From assembly GCA_031002005.1 (NCBI GenBank), contig CM061919.1:14641687-14705686 (forward strand): a stretch of DNA of 64,000 nt. The letters are read 5' to 3'. Source of the stretch: Vandiemenella viatica (taxonomy: Eukaryota > Arthropoda > Insecta > Orthoptera > Morabidae). The position numbers and the translations under genes are program-made. Under the pieces are notes generated by a model. That model saw only the letters and a list, made by a program, of their open reading frames with translations. It was not told the DNA's origin and ran no database searches. Positions 1 through 10,456 of this stretch are shown here, in pieces (the first letter of the stretch is position 1; each line of letters opens with the position of its first letter).

Positions 1-172
1 ATTATTTTAGTCTTCGTAATCGAAATTTTAAGATATACATATACTGTCATTGTAAATTTTATTGTTAAACTAATTGGTGTTATACCTTTTCCACAAATTT
101 TAGAAAATTAATGGCTTGTAAATTATATTCGTGTTTTTTTTCAAAAGTTTATTGTATATTGGAAGTTTTCAG

Positions 173-278
173 ACCTACAGTACGTTTGATGGAACATTGT
201 CGGAAGTTATGTCAAAGATTAAGCACCATGGTCTAATTCCTCTGACGGCTTCAGAGGCACAGTGGCATGAAAGAAAAC
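173..278 (+). CDS. Candidate internal exon, unidentified gene
   Basis: A splice acceptor (a pyrimidine-rich stretch ending in TTTTCAG at 166-172) is followed by 106 nt that stay open in one frame, then a donor GTACGT at 279. The 35 codons begin TYSTFDGTLSEVM and end SEAQWHERK. The composition looks protein-like: mixed charge, a Trp, and no low complexity. The exon enters in phase 0 and leaves one base (C) of the next codon. The block at 10360-10456 begins with the two bases needed to complete that codon, so the two could be joined across an intron of about 10 kb. I do not recognise the protein family and claim no function. The other two frames carry stops (TGA at 185; TAG inside the 'ATGGTCTAA' region). 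It is too short to rule out chance, and transcript evidence would settle it. Confidence 0.42.
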
Positions 279-1729
279 GTACGTAAAAAAATGATTGTCG
301 GCATTGCGTTCATAAAATTTAAGCATTGTTGCTTCGCAAAACACTTACATCGTTGTGCAGCTCAGATGGAGTTACTGAAAGCCATCCAAATCACTTAAAA
401 AAAATTCTCATTAATAAAATGTGTTGTCTGGAGACTGCGCGCTTCTCGATAGCTATTGTCTAGAGAACTGTGACGTCACTTGACAGCCGTCGCTTGTGAA
501 TTAACAGTGACCATAGTCATTACCAAGTAGAGGTTAGGTGCACAGTTTAATAGCTAAGCAACTGTTATGAAATTAATTGCCATAATAATATAGTCAGTAA
601 TTTTGCTTTTAATACCATTTCATAGTAAAAAAAAATATATAGAAATACTTTACGGCTGAAAAAACCTGGAACTACTTTTCAATGAAGTTTCGACTTTAAG
701 AAACTTAAATTAAACAGAGAATATCAGTTATCATTCCGCCCTAGGCTAAATTTTATGACCAAAGCTTATACAACTGTTTCCTATTAAATTAGCTTTAAGT
801 TTACCTTTTTATGTAAATTTAAATCATCAAGGATATCTCTATGTATACACGATGTGACTCTCATTGCTTCACTTGATTTTTGCCTTCAGCTACAACATTT
901 AGTATTTCCAAAACGTAAATAAAATATTATCTTCCTCTCCTTATTTCATAAAAAATACAGCACTACATTATTTAACCAATAATGTCATGTAGATAGCCCT
1001 CGGTCCCATGGATATAATAGTATAGTCCTTTCCACTTTTGCACATATATTCCGTCTTTGAACTAAGAAAAATAAAGACTTATTTTTCTAAAACATTGAAG
1101 CAACTGATTAAATCGATATTTCCCTGCTTACGTCACCACTTGCGTACTTTTGAATCAGCCCTTTCTACTTATGCTTAAGGGTACCACACCGTGGTTCAGG
1201 TCGAAAAAAATCGGTTTTCGGTTTTCATCATATTTCGATAGATTAAGGTTTTCTTTAAGTACTCTGAAAAGGATTTGGCTGAAAAAAAATTTTCGGGCAT
1301 TTAAATAGTATTTTCCTACCACGTGCGTTTCAATGCCACTCCAACTTTTCATCGGTCCATGGAAACAAGTGGTGTACGGTACATCAAATATTTTGGAGAT
1401 GGTGACAGTAAGGCATACAACAATGTGGTGAACTCAAGTTAATTTTTTATACATGATTCTATAATGCTGCAGCGGTCCACTCAAAACTTCATTTTGGTTT
1501 TACAAATCTTTTTTCCCGAGCGTGTGTTAATTGTTTCAATATTCCTCAAAAAGGTTGCGACTGGTATCAACGTTATGAGTAAAGCGGTGTAATTCCTCGA
1601 GGATATTTGTAATTATTTTAGCTGTAGAATTCTAAAGTTGGCCTATTCACATCTGCGAGTTTCTTGTGCGCTGGCACTTTTTTGGTCTCGATTAGAGTAT
1701 GCTCTATTGAGAATTAATACTTTTTTTTG
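279..1729. other. Unassigned AT-rich sequence
   Basis: No gene, transposon terminus or tRNA-like head is visible. If the exon at 173-278 is real, this is the start of its downstream intron. Confidence 0.4.
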
Positions 1730-1951
1730 TTTATGGCTTTACGCCTTATCAACGTGGAGATCATTAGAGGCGGGAAAGGACTGGGGGCAAGGAATTCGGC
1801 CATGGCATTTTGAAAGAAGCATCCTGCCATTCGCCTGGAGTCATTTGGGGAAACCATGGAATACCAAAATTTGGTTGGACGGACAGGGATTTGAAACGGC
1901 GTTCTTCCGAATGCAAGGCCAGAACATTAACGCTTGCCCACCACGTTCGGT
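1730..1951 (-). repeat. SINE-A, tRNA-derived, near full length
   Basis: Read on the minus strand, this matches the SINE family best seen at 17107 and 47417. It has a tRNA-like head (ACCGAACGTGGTGG...), a body with AAATTTTGG..CCATGG and a tail ending GGCGTAAAGCCATAA. The 119-codon open frame across it is a by-product of the repeat. It is diverged and box B is degraded. I saw no clear target-site duplication. Confidence 0.75.
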
Positions 1952-2729
1952 GAAAGGATTGTTATATCTTCAATGTAGTTCTGCTGACCACCAGTAGTCG
2001 TACCTCAAACGAAGCATAATTGAAAGGCGAGGTGTCTCGTGAATTCTGACTCCTACTGCACAACGGTAAATGTAGTAAATTAATAGCTGTTTATTACAGC
2101 AGCACATAGATATACAAATAGTTTTAACTTTAAGGTTACAAAGATTAATAATTGTTAAAAAAGATTGTAGTTTCCTTAATAAATCAATTGTTGTGAATAG
2201 GACGAGAAACGGACAGATTGGTTTTTGTTTGGTTTGGTTGATGTTCCTAGAAACTAGAGAGGCAATATTATTTGAACCTGTAATCTATACAGAAGGGAAA
2301 TTACTTACTGATGAGCATCAAATTCAATTTTTCAGCCAGGTCCTGCTGAATTTTCTGTTATCGGTGTATTATCATTTGGAACCAATAAAGAAGAATGAAA
2401 ATGTAGCTTTTTAAATGTGTGAATTAACCTAACAGTATATTTTTTATTCGTTTGTTGCATCATTTTTTTTAGTCTTTTTTATCATGGCTTATTGCTAAAT
2501 GGTAGATAGATACATTGTCAGTATATGGGGCTAGCAGTAAAAATCCATTGATTAAGCTAAGTAATAAATCGAAACAGCAGGACACTTTCTTAACTATTGC
2601 GAAATACAATAGTCCTGATCTTCCCTGCCTTCGACGTTACGTAAAATCGACGGCGTGACGTCAGACGTCGAGCGTCATCGTAAGAAGCTTTTCTTTCCTT
2701 TCATAACTGCACTGCGACCGCGTCCGCAA

Positions 2730-2762
2730 AGCTATATAACCTTCCTTCTTTCCACTCAGTGT
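2730..2762 (+). promoter_or_regulatory. Possible core promoter
   Basis: TATATAA at 2733-2739 is followed by TCAGT at 2756-2760, which matches the arthropod initiator. The A of the initiator is 25 bases from the first T of the TATA box, slightly short of the usual 28-32. The flanks (2640-2720) are richer in CpG than their surroundings. No convincing coding exon follows, so this may be chance. Confidence 0.2.
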
Positions 2763-3119
2763 GGCCACAGAGGAAAGTTTAACAGTAGCGGGAAGCCCGA
2801 CCCGTTAATCAGACATAACGAAATAATCATATCAGTACATGAGTCTGTAAGACTTGAAGAAAAACTCGAGAAAACTATACTTGGTATACATATCTTTAAA
2901 AAGGATCATAACTTGCGAATAATCTAGATTCCAGTTTGTAGCAAGAAGGAAAGTATTCACATACACATTAGACAAAATTAATAAACGTTAGCAAAATCTG
3001 AGTAGTTCTCGTATATTTGAGATGATAGAAACAATCAGAAGGATAAATTTATGGAAACACTGACTTCAGTGTACGTAGAGGCTAACTCGTAATCAATAGT
3101 GCTAGGTTCTCTGATAGAA

Positions 3120-3570
3120 AGTTTTATATACAATGTGGCATTGTACGGGTTAGGAATCTGGCCCAAACTGCGGAAAAAAGATGTCGTCTTCGAAGTTCTA
3201 GAGAAGTGCTGCTTCCTATGGATGTTGAAATCAGCTGGCTGGATAAAGTTACGAATGAGGAATTGATGTGAAGAGGCGGAATAGAACATGTATGCACCGA
3301 TTGTATAAAGTTGACTGCTACTAATTCGACAAACATTGCATTAAAACTCTGATTGAACAGTAAGTTGATGGAAAGATATGCAGAAAGATACAGCGTTAAC
3401 AATAAACCGATTACTTCGTTCGAGATTCTGGGGCCACAATGTACTTAGAAACAAAACGGAAAACAGAGCAGACTGTAGAATAACTACAAACATGTCAGCT
3501 GATGAATAATAGAGATGACACGAGAGAAGAACGCCTTTGTCACACGTTCTATTACGTGTCATGATTAGTT
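3120..3570 (+). pseudogene. LINE relic, C-terminal ORF2 region
   Basis: Broken frames give LRKKDVVFEVLEKC followed by WMLKSAGWIKLRMRN. This parallels the family pattern LRKxDxxxLEAFEMWCxRRMLKISWxDKVTNEE found downstream of the reverse transcriptase in many arthropod non-LTR elements, and seen intact at 16240-16340. A later piece, RFWGHNVLRN, parallels xxxGHxLRHN. There are many stops and frameshifts, so this is an old dead fragment. Confidence 0.4.
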
Positions 3571-4429
3571 ATTTAAAAATTAATTGTTCATTCAACTCTG
3601 ACCTCGATGTCTGTCATCGATTACTTCTATCTTCAAATAGTTATTGTGACTGATTTAACAAGCCCTATAAGATTAACAAGCTAAATTGTTAGTTGAAGGG
3701 CAGTCAGAATCCTAACCAATTACTGATTGGATAATAGTGGTACAGACAGCAAACTAAACTGCTTCTTTACGTCAACATGGTCGCCGTAGTCAGGCTGAAA
3801 CCAATCTAAAGCCTTTGCAACAAGTAGCTTCATGACGACTTGGCTATGAATGGTTTATCAGGGCTTCGGAAGGCAATTGTTCCAGAATCAAAAGGCATAT
3901 TGGCCCGGACATGCAATGATTTCACAATGTACTGGAGCTTGAGTAATTAAAGTGCACCACTAAATATCATCAAGCAGCTTGTTATATTCCTTTCTGTTCA
4001 AGTATTTAATTGGTCCCTAAACCGATATTAGCATCTATTTTTTTTTTTTTTTTTAAGTCATAAGCAACGCGAGAATTATTTGTTTTACTGTACAAACTAA
4101 ATTTAGTTTGAATGCAGGGCGCTGTTTGATCTATGTGCTCATATTGGTAACAAATCGTCTTCAGACCGGGTTCACTCTCAGAATAACTGTAAATTTTCCA
4201 ATGCTCATAGTGAGACAGATGGTCTTCATGATATCCATACTGTTCCGATTCTCAAACTATTTACTACTTTTGTTAAGCGCTTTGATCAATTTCGTGACAC
4301 GTTGCTCAGCTCATGCTGATCTCTGCCTTCTTGTTCAAACAGTTAGACATAAGATATTCCGTAATCCCTAAAACATTTCCTGCCATACTGATCTGTCACC
4401 AAAGATTTGTGCTCAGTTTTATTCATGAG

Positions 4430-4860
4430 TAAATCCTAGGTTATCTATTCTTACGTATGATGCAGAAACCTTGATACTGAAGAAGCGGGATGTCAATAAG
4501 CTCCAAGCGAGTGAAATGTTCTATAAAAAAGAATAGGGGTCACTAGAATGAAGACGATAAGGAGTCAAACGATTACTGACACAGTTAAAGAGGAACTTCT
4601 GCAGGAAGTGATAGAGAAGGTAGACTAAGATGTTATTGACACGTTAAGAGAAGGGAGGAGCAGAGAATACCTAGAAGATACACGAAATGAAGATGTCCAG
4701 AGGAAGACCGACGGACAGAAGGTTGAATGGAATGGAGGAACGAGAGGAACGGACGATTATGGTAGTGGAGAGTTGATGGGAAGAGAGAAGAAAATGTCGA
4801 GGCTTGTGTGCAAACCTGACGCGGACACAGCAAGAAACTGTTGTGGATGAAGACGAAGTC
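4430..4860 (+). pseudogene. LINE relic, C-terminal ORF2 region
   Basis: Codons from about 4440 read LSILTYDAETLILKKRD, then VNKLQASEMFY. This closely parallels the LTYGxETWTLxKxxxxKLxAxEMxxLR motif downstream of non-LTR reverse transcriptases. Recognisable but frame-broken sequence continues with a region rich in Arg/Lys (SRGRPTDRR) to about 4850. It lies about 1 kb beyond the similar relic at 3120 and may belong to the same or a second insertion. Confidence 0.5.
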
Positions 4861-5274
4861 GCCTGTTTCTAGGTCAATACAAATAGTTCAGGGTTTCTTT
4901 CTGATCTCCCTCTTCGAAGTTCGTCAAGCATAGGTCTTTTTACAAACGACCCTGGTTCATCCTAAGCTGCTGTGCCAGTCACTGTAATTTTTTAACTCTG
5001 GAACAGGTTTTTCAAGTATCGATTTTTGAAACATTAGTTCACATTTGTCCCATTACATCATTAAGTTCGGGGCAATACATTGTCCGAATTGTCTTTCTTT
5101 TGGGTTTCACACTGTATCTGAAGCGTCTATACGTCTGAATTCACTTACCGATATAGATTAATTGCGATTTGGTAATAATATTTTCATCCTCTCAGAGTTC
5201 GGGATATAAAGATTCAGCGTTGACAGTCGTAATGAGAGGATACAGAAGTCTCTCCGAACGCTGCAGATCGTGGG

Positions 5275-5495
5275 TTCACCTCGTCGATATCAAGGTCGTT
5301 AGTGATGCAAAGGACTGGCGACAAGGAACGAGAAGGATTTCGCCAGTGGCCTTTTATACGAACCATTTTGCAATTCACTTGAAGTGATGGAGGAAACATT
5401 GGAAAACGGAAATCTGAATGGCCGGATGGTAATTCGAACCTGCATCGTGTCAAATGTGAGGCGAGAGCGTTACCGCTCGTCCACCACGCTCTGTG
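5275..5495 (-). repeat. SINE-A, diverged
   Basis: On the minus strand the head CACAGAGCGTGGTGGACGAG and a box-B-like GGTTCGAATTACC are followed by the family body (TTTCCGTTTTCCAATGTTTCC) and the tail TTGATATCGACGAGGTGAACC. Same family as 17107-17342. Confidence 0.7.
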
Positions 5496-6279
5496 TGCAG
5501 TATAGAACATTGCCTCATCAGGGTAACACTGAACAACGAAATGTAGATATTTATTAAAAAGGCCGGGAGATCTGTGTTGTAGAAGATTTTCACAGTGCCA
5601 ACAGTTAGAGAAATTGCCTGGTCTCTAGGCGCTTTTTGGTTCCCTCGATAAGGTAAGAGACGATTGTTACTGGAATATAACACAGTGAATTCCAAAGGCA
5701 CGATTCGGTTGGTGTGAATGCTAGGTGATTACGTTTAGACAGAAACGTTGTGTCGGTGTTTTTACAAATAGTGCTAGTGTACGGAGAGCACCGCTTGATA
5801 ACGGACTATTTATTTGACGTTAGAAAGGCGACAGAAGAAATCATCTTATAGTATATACAGACCTCGATGTTGATTTCAAAATCTTACCTAGCATCGATGA
5901 ATTTCACCTTGTACATGATTACTAAAATTAGGTCTGGACTGTTTATAAGTAATTTGCTACATACCTACGAAAGATTATACAAACAAGCTTTGCACATCCT
6001 CCATCAATAAGGTTACTAGTTATCAGTGAAGAGCTTATTCTTATGGATAGTAACTAGGGAAATGTTAAATTGGCACTCGAAATTCTTTTCACTAGTGTCT
6101 ATTTTCATGGAGAAACTATATTCGTTAATGTAATAAGAGTTCTCCCTTTTGAATCCTGCCATAATAACTCACAAATAAACGGTAAAGTTTCAAAATGCTA
6201 TGTATTCCAGGCGTGAAATGTTTTTTGCTGGTTACTTAAAATTGGTTTACCAGTTTCTACTTCTCGTAAACAATTCTCC

Positions 6280-6379
6280 TTACAAAATAATCTTTATTAA
6301 TGATTGTGAAAACAATACTGATTGTGTAGATTACAAAATAAACTGGATTAATGATTGTGAAAACATACTGATTTTGTAA
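6280..6379. repeat. Two-copy 51-bp tandem repeat
   Basis: TTACAAAATAA at 6280 and again at 6331 begins two adjacent copies. Each contains TTAATGATTGTGAAAACA and ACTGATT. The copies differ by a few substitutions and small indels. Confidence 0.7.
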
Positions 6380-6665
6380 TGTTCTGATTCTTACAAATTA
6401 CTCTCTAAAATAACACCACTGATTTTTTTTTCATCACTTTTCTGCTTTCAAAATTTGAGGACGTAAAAATGTCTCCCCAAACCCAGCAATGCAGAGAAAA
6501 GAGTAATTTTGTTGTGAACAAATTAAAATAAATTTTAGTTATTTGACATCCTCCAGTTTCCCCTGGAGCCTTTAAGAGTCCCTGTCCCAGCCATGGATAG
6601 GACAAACGGTCCCATAATGACAGTTGCTTTGGTATTGTGATAAATTGCTCATCCCTTGTCTCATA

Positions 6666-7998
6666 CGAGGGTGAGTCAAATGAAAACCTTAAATATTTTT
6701 TTATATATTACTTATTATGTAGAAGTGGTACAAAGCTGTATCACTTTTCAACATAATCTCCCTCACGCTCAATGCAAGTCCTCCAGCGCTTACAAAGTGC
6801 ATAAATTCCTTTAGAAAAAAATTCTTTTGGTAGTCCGCACAACCACTCATGCACCGCGTGGCTTACCTCTTCGTCAGAACGGAACTTCTTTTCTCCTATT
6901 GCTTCTTTGAGTGGTACAAACATATGGAAATCACATGGGGCAAGGTCTGGTGAGTATGGTGGATGAGGAAGACACTCAAAATGCAGGTCTGTGATTGTTT
7001 CAACTGTTGTAGGGGCAGTGTGGGGCCTTGCATTGTCATGTTGCAAAAGGACACTTGATGACAGCAATCCATGTCGCTTTGATTTGATTGGAGGCCGAAG
7101 ATGATTTTTTAGGAGATCTGTGTATGATGAACTGGTGACAATGGTCCCTCTAGGCATGTAATGCTCCAAAATGACGCCTTTTTCGTTTTTTTTTTTTTTT
7201 AACAGTTTAACGTCCCTTTTTAGCCTTTTTCGTCCCAAAAGAGAGTCAGCATAACCTTCCTTGCTGATGGTTCTGTTCGAAACTTCTTTGGTTTTGGTGA
7301 TGAGGAATGACGCCATTCCTTGATCGCTCTCTTCGTTTCCGGTTGGTGAAAGTGAACCAAGGTTTCGTCCCCGGTAGCGATTCTTGCAAGGAAGCCATCA
7401 CCTTCTCGTTCAAAGCGCCGAAGAAGTTCTTCACAAGCATCAACACGTCGTTCTCTCATTTCAGGAGTCAGCTGCCGTGGCATCCATCTTGCAGATACTT
7501 TGTGAAACTGGAGCACATCATACACAATGTGGTGTGCTGAACCATGACTAATCTTTAAACATGCTGCAAGGTCATTCAGTGTCACTCGGCGCTTTTCCAT
7601 CACTATGGCTTCAACTGCTGCAATGTTCTGTGGAGTCACAACTCGTTGTGCCTAACCTGGACGAGGAGCGTCTTCCACTGAAGTCACACCATTTGCGAAC
7701 TTGCTACTCCATTCGTAGACTTGTTGCTATGGCAAACATGCATCACCGTAGTGAACCTTCATTCTTCGATGAATTTCAAAAGGTTTTACACCTTCACTAC
7801 TCAAAAAAAGAATAACAGAACTCTGGTGGAAGCCTCAAGTGGGGCAGCCATCTTTATACTGATACTGCGACGGTATTTGTGCATCTGCACTATGCTGCCA
7901 CTTACAGGCTATTCTGCACGCTTACCAACTTACAGGATAATGGCGTGAAATTTCAATTTTGTATTACAAATTTAAGGTATTCATTTGACTCATCCTCG
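6666..7998 (-). mobile_element. Full-length mariner transposon, dead
   Basis: The element is 1333 bp and is bounded by TA at 6664-6665 and 7999-8000, the mariner target duplication. The terminal inverted repeats are about 29 bp with two mismatches: the left begins CGAGGGTGAGTCAAATGAAA and the right, on the minus strand, begins CGAGGATGAGTCAAATGAAT. One transposase gene runs on the minus strand between them. The length is normal for the family. Because the ends are intact, it could be mobilised in trans if a matching transposase existed; this is inference. Confidence 0.93.
6741..7851 (-). pseudogene. Mariner transposase pseudogene (D,D34D)
   Basis: The start is the Met at 7851 (MAAPLEASTRVLL). 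Further pieces are FEIHRRMKVHYGDACL, QVYEWSSKFANGV and VEDAPRPG, the usual N-terminal helix-turn-helix part of a mariner transposase. The catalytic part follows: TGDE (first Asp), LLQHDNARPHTA (second Asp) and YSPDLAPCDFHMF (third Asp). Thirty-four residues separate the second and third Asp, as is diagnostic for mariner. The frame is broken by a stop near 7816 (LFFF*), a frameshift near 7733, a stop near 7650 and a shift at the A/T homopolymer at 7186-7240. The last two breaks split the reading into 7639-7220 and 7316-6741. Transposase would bind the element ends and cut and paste the element, but this copy cannot encode it. Confidence 0.92.
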
Positions 7999-8580
7999 TA
8001 CCTAGCCACAAATCATACACCAAATTCAACTGGATTAGCTGAAAAGTATAATAAATTTACCACATCCACCTGTCTCCTTTCTAATTTTCGGTCTGCTGTA
8101 AAATGTTTCGGCAGTCAATGGACGGAAACGTTTATCATGCCCTGATCCGTGTCAGAACACGATCTACTATTGCCTTTGGAATACCTGATGTCTCATCAAT
8201 TTGCGAAAGTATTAATTTGCTGCCTATCATCACCGACCCAAGCACCTCGCCCATCCTTTCTGAGTGGTTGTGTTTCAAAAAACAGGTGAACTGTCTGCTA
8301 TCCTGATTTCTCTGTATTGGTTTTAAGTAGTGACTAGTTAATCACGTGCTCTTTACAGCGTAATTGATTTGTTCGGGTTCCAACGTAAGGCGACTTGGCA
8401 GGAAGTTATTCGGTTACTGAATCAACTGCGTAATCGTTACTTACTTCGCCGTCTCTTAAGAGCCAAGTTCCGGGCGGAGGTGTTTGTCCCGGCAGCCGTA
8501 TGACCGGAGTTACTGCAGTACGGTTTCTTGACTCGAACTTTAGCAAGCCAGCGGCCTACTGAATCAAGTCACGTGCCACC

Positions 8581-8601
8581 ATGGCCACACGGAAGAAACG
8601 A
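8581..8601 (+). CDS. Candidate first coding exon (MATRKKR)
   Basis: An ATG in a near-ideal vertebrate-style Kozak context (GCCACCATGG) opens seven codons, MATRKKR, followed directly by GTAAAT, a usable splice donor. The upstream 8345-8580 is richer in CpG than the neighbourhood, as expected of a 5' untranslated region. The TA of this donor is exactly where the mariner at 8605-9865 inserted. Removing the element would restore GTAAGC, a strong donor. No downstream exon can be assigned: the exon at 10360 has an incompatible phase with this one. It could equally be chance, since the evidence is only a start context and a donor. Confidence 0.25.
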
Positions 8602-8604
8602 GTA

Positions 8605-9865
8605 AATATGAAACCGGAATTTCCCAATAGATGGCTCTAGCTATCAATGCACTTACCATAAGATTGCATCATTGTCACCATTTTCTTTTATTGACAAGTG
8701 ACAGCCATTTTCACCCAACAAAAATACAAGTTTCATACGACAGTGTAGTTTTCAATTATGTTGAACATTTTGAGTTTTGAGCCTCCAAACTACAATTTGT
8801 GGACACCATTGATTTTCTGTTGCCATTTAAAGAAAGCTGCTGCAGAATGACATCAAATGCTTGTCGAAGCTCACGGTGAACGTCCTCTCGGTAAATCACA
8901 GTGTTTTGAGTGGTTTAAAAAATTAAAAAATGGCGATTTTGACATGAGAAACGAAGACAGCGGAAGACCTCCAAAGAAGTTTGAGGACAGCGAGTTTCAA
9001 GCATTGTTGGATGAAGATGATACCCAAATGCAAGAACAACTCGCAGACCAATTAAATGTAACAAGGGAAGCTGTCTCCACACGTTTAAAAGCGATGGAAA
9101 AGTTCCAGAAGATGGGAAAATGGGTTCCACATGAACTGACTGACAGGCAGCAAGAAAAACGAAAAACCACTTGTGAAATGCTGCTCGCCAGGTATAAAAG
9201 AAAGTCATTTCTCCATCGAATTGTGACAGGTGATGAAAAGTGTATATATTTCGAGAACTCTAAGCGTAAAAGATCATGGGTAACTCCAGTTGAACCATCA
9301 ATATCAACGTCAAGGCCAAATCGCTGTGGAAGGAAGGCAATGCTCTGTCTTCGGTGAGATCAAAATGGTGTGATCTATTACGAGCTACTTAAAACCTCGT
9401 GAAACTGTTAATTCCGAACTTTATCAACAGCAAATGATCAATTTGAATCAAGCATTGCAGGAAAAATGATCAGAATATCAGAAAAGGCAACACAGAGTGA
9501 TTTTGCTTCATGACAACTTACCGTCACATACAGCAAACCCGGTCAAGGAAATGATTGAATCGCTTAGTTGGGAGATACTGATGCTTGAGGCTTACTCATC
9601 TGACTATGCTCCATCCGATAATTCTCTCTTTACATTGATGGGACATGCACTCGCTGAGCAGCGCTTCACTTTTTACGAAAATGGCTCAATGACTGGTTTG
9701 CGTCAAAAGAGAGAGAGAAAAAAAAATTGGCGTGGCATTCATAAATTTCCATAGAGATAGGAAAAATGTGTATCTAAAAATGGGCAATACTTCAGATAAG
9801 GTACTTTGTACCATTGTTACACAATAAAGCTGTATTTTTTTATGAAAAAGTTCCGGTTTCATATT
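8605..9865 (+). mobile_element. Second mariner transposon, dead
   Basis: Perfect 16-bp inverted ends AAATATGAAACCGGAA (8604-8619; complement at 9851-9866) are flanked by TA at 8603-8604 and 9866-9867. About 1.26 kb separates them, the normal mariner size. The transposase inside is clearly of a different lineage from the element at 6666: its ends and its catalytic block HDNLPSHTA/YSSDYAPSD are different. The exact outer limit may differ by a base or two. Confidence 0.88.
8857..9754 (+). pseudogene. Mariner transposase pseudogene
   Basis: The first segment (8857-9357) contains SQCFEWFKKLKNGDFD and EDSGRPPKKFED, the helix-turn-helix domain. It then carries WVPHELTDRQQEKR, corresponding to the family linker WVPHxL, and the first catalytic Asp in IVTGDEKCIYF. 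The second segment (9497-9754) has the second Asp in LLHDNLPSHTA and the third in YSSDYAPSD, again 34 residues apart. Between 9357 and 9497 the frame is lost through a TGA and further breaks. After ENGSMTGL the C terminus also drifts away from the family. The product of an intact relative would bind the terminal repeats and transpose the element in the nucleus. Confidence 0.9.
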
Positions 9866-9867
9866 TA

Positions 9868-10359
9868 AGCACCTATTATACTGTTCCGGGCTTTGGCGCC
9901 ATCTGCCAGCACGACCTGTGCGCCACTGGTTTCTGTACATTCACCTGCCACGAGGAGTGGAATGAAGTGTCCAGTCATTATCCGTGGGAAACATCTCAGT
10001 TCTTTGGCGCCCTTCTCACCAGTCGCAAGTCTACTGCCTATAAAGAGAGCAGCATTTGTGTTGCATACATCTGTCTTCCAGTTTGTCTGGGAAGTATCAA
10101 CACCTCTTGACCTAGTCGTCACGAAACATTGAGCTCGCCGGCCTTGGCGGTTGTCCTACATTGGTCAACAGTGGCGAGCCCACATTTTCAAATCGTTTTC
10201 AGCACTTTTAAACAGGTTTAAAAACTTTAATTTTTATTCAGGCTTCTCATTTTATTCACAGATTCTGATGCGTTCTCCAAGTGGCTATGTATTTAATAAT
10301 TTGGCACACAGCTTTAAAGCCAAAAATTTTACGTTGATATTTTTTTATCATCTTTTCAG
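9868..10359. other. No gene called; GC-richer stretch
   Basis: Positions 9880-10140 are GC-richer than the surroundings and open in one plus-strand frame to 10110. They also contain CTATAAAG at about 10035, but there is no recognisable protein or initiator at a convincing distance. If the exon at 10360 is real, this is the end of its upstream intron. Confidence 0.35.
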
Positions 10360-10456
10360 CACCATCCATAGAACAAGGGTTTCGGATTAAATTAACAGTT
10401 GTAGAGACTATGAACCCAGGAATAGATAACCCAAAACGAAGAAGACTCTCCGGCAG
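10360..10456 (+). CDS. Candidate internal exon, unidentified gene
   Basis: A strong acceptor (TTTTTTATCATCTTTTCAG ending at 10359) is followed by 97 nt open in only one frame, then GTACCA. After two bases (CA) that finish a codon, 31 codons read from PSIEQGFRIKLTVVETM to NPKRRRLSG, and two bases (AG) are left over. The other two frames stop within 25 bases. The cluster KRRRLS could be a nuclear-localisation or basophilic kinase site, but that is only a motif resemblance. The entry phase matches the exit phase of the exon at 173-278, and both lie on the plus strand. I do not recognise the family. An exon of this size with good sites at both ends is more than expected by chance but is not proven. 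Confidence 0.45.

Noticed and set aside
1638..1997. 119-codon frame near the left end
   Set aside because: It runs through a minus-strand SINE-A copy.
2325..2414. Strong acceptor-like TTTTTCAG followed by an open frame
   Set aside because: No donor in a useful position, and the translated piece is too short to recognise.
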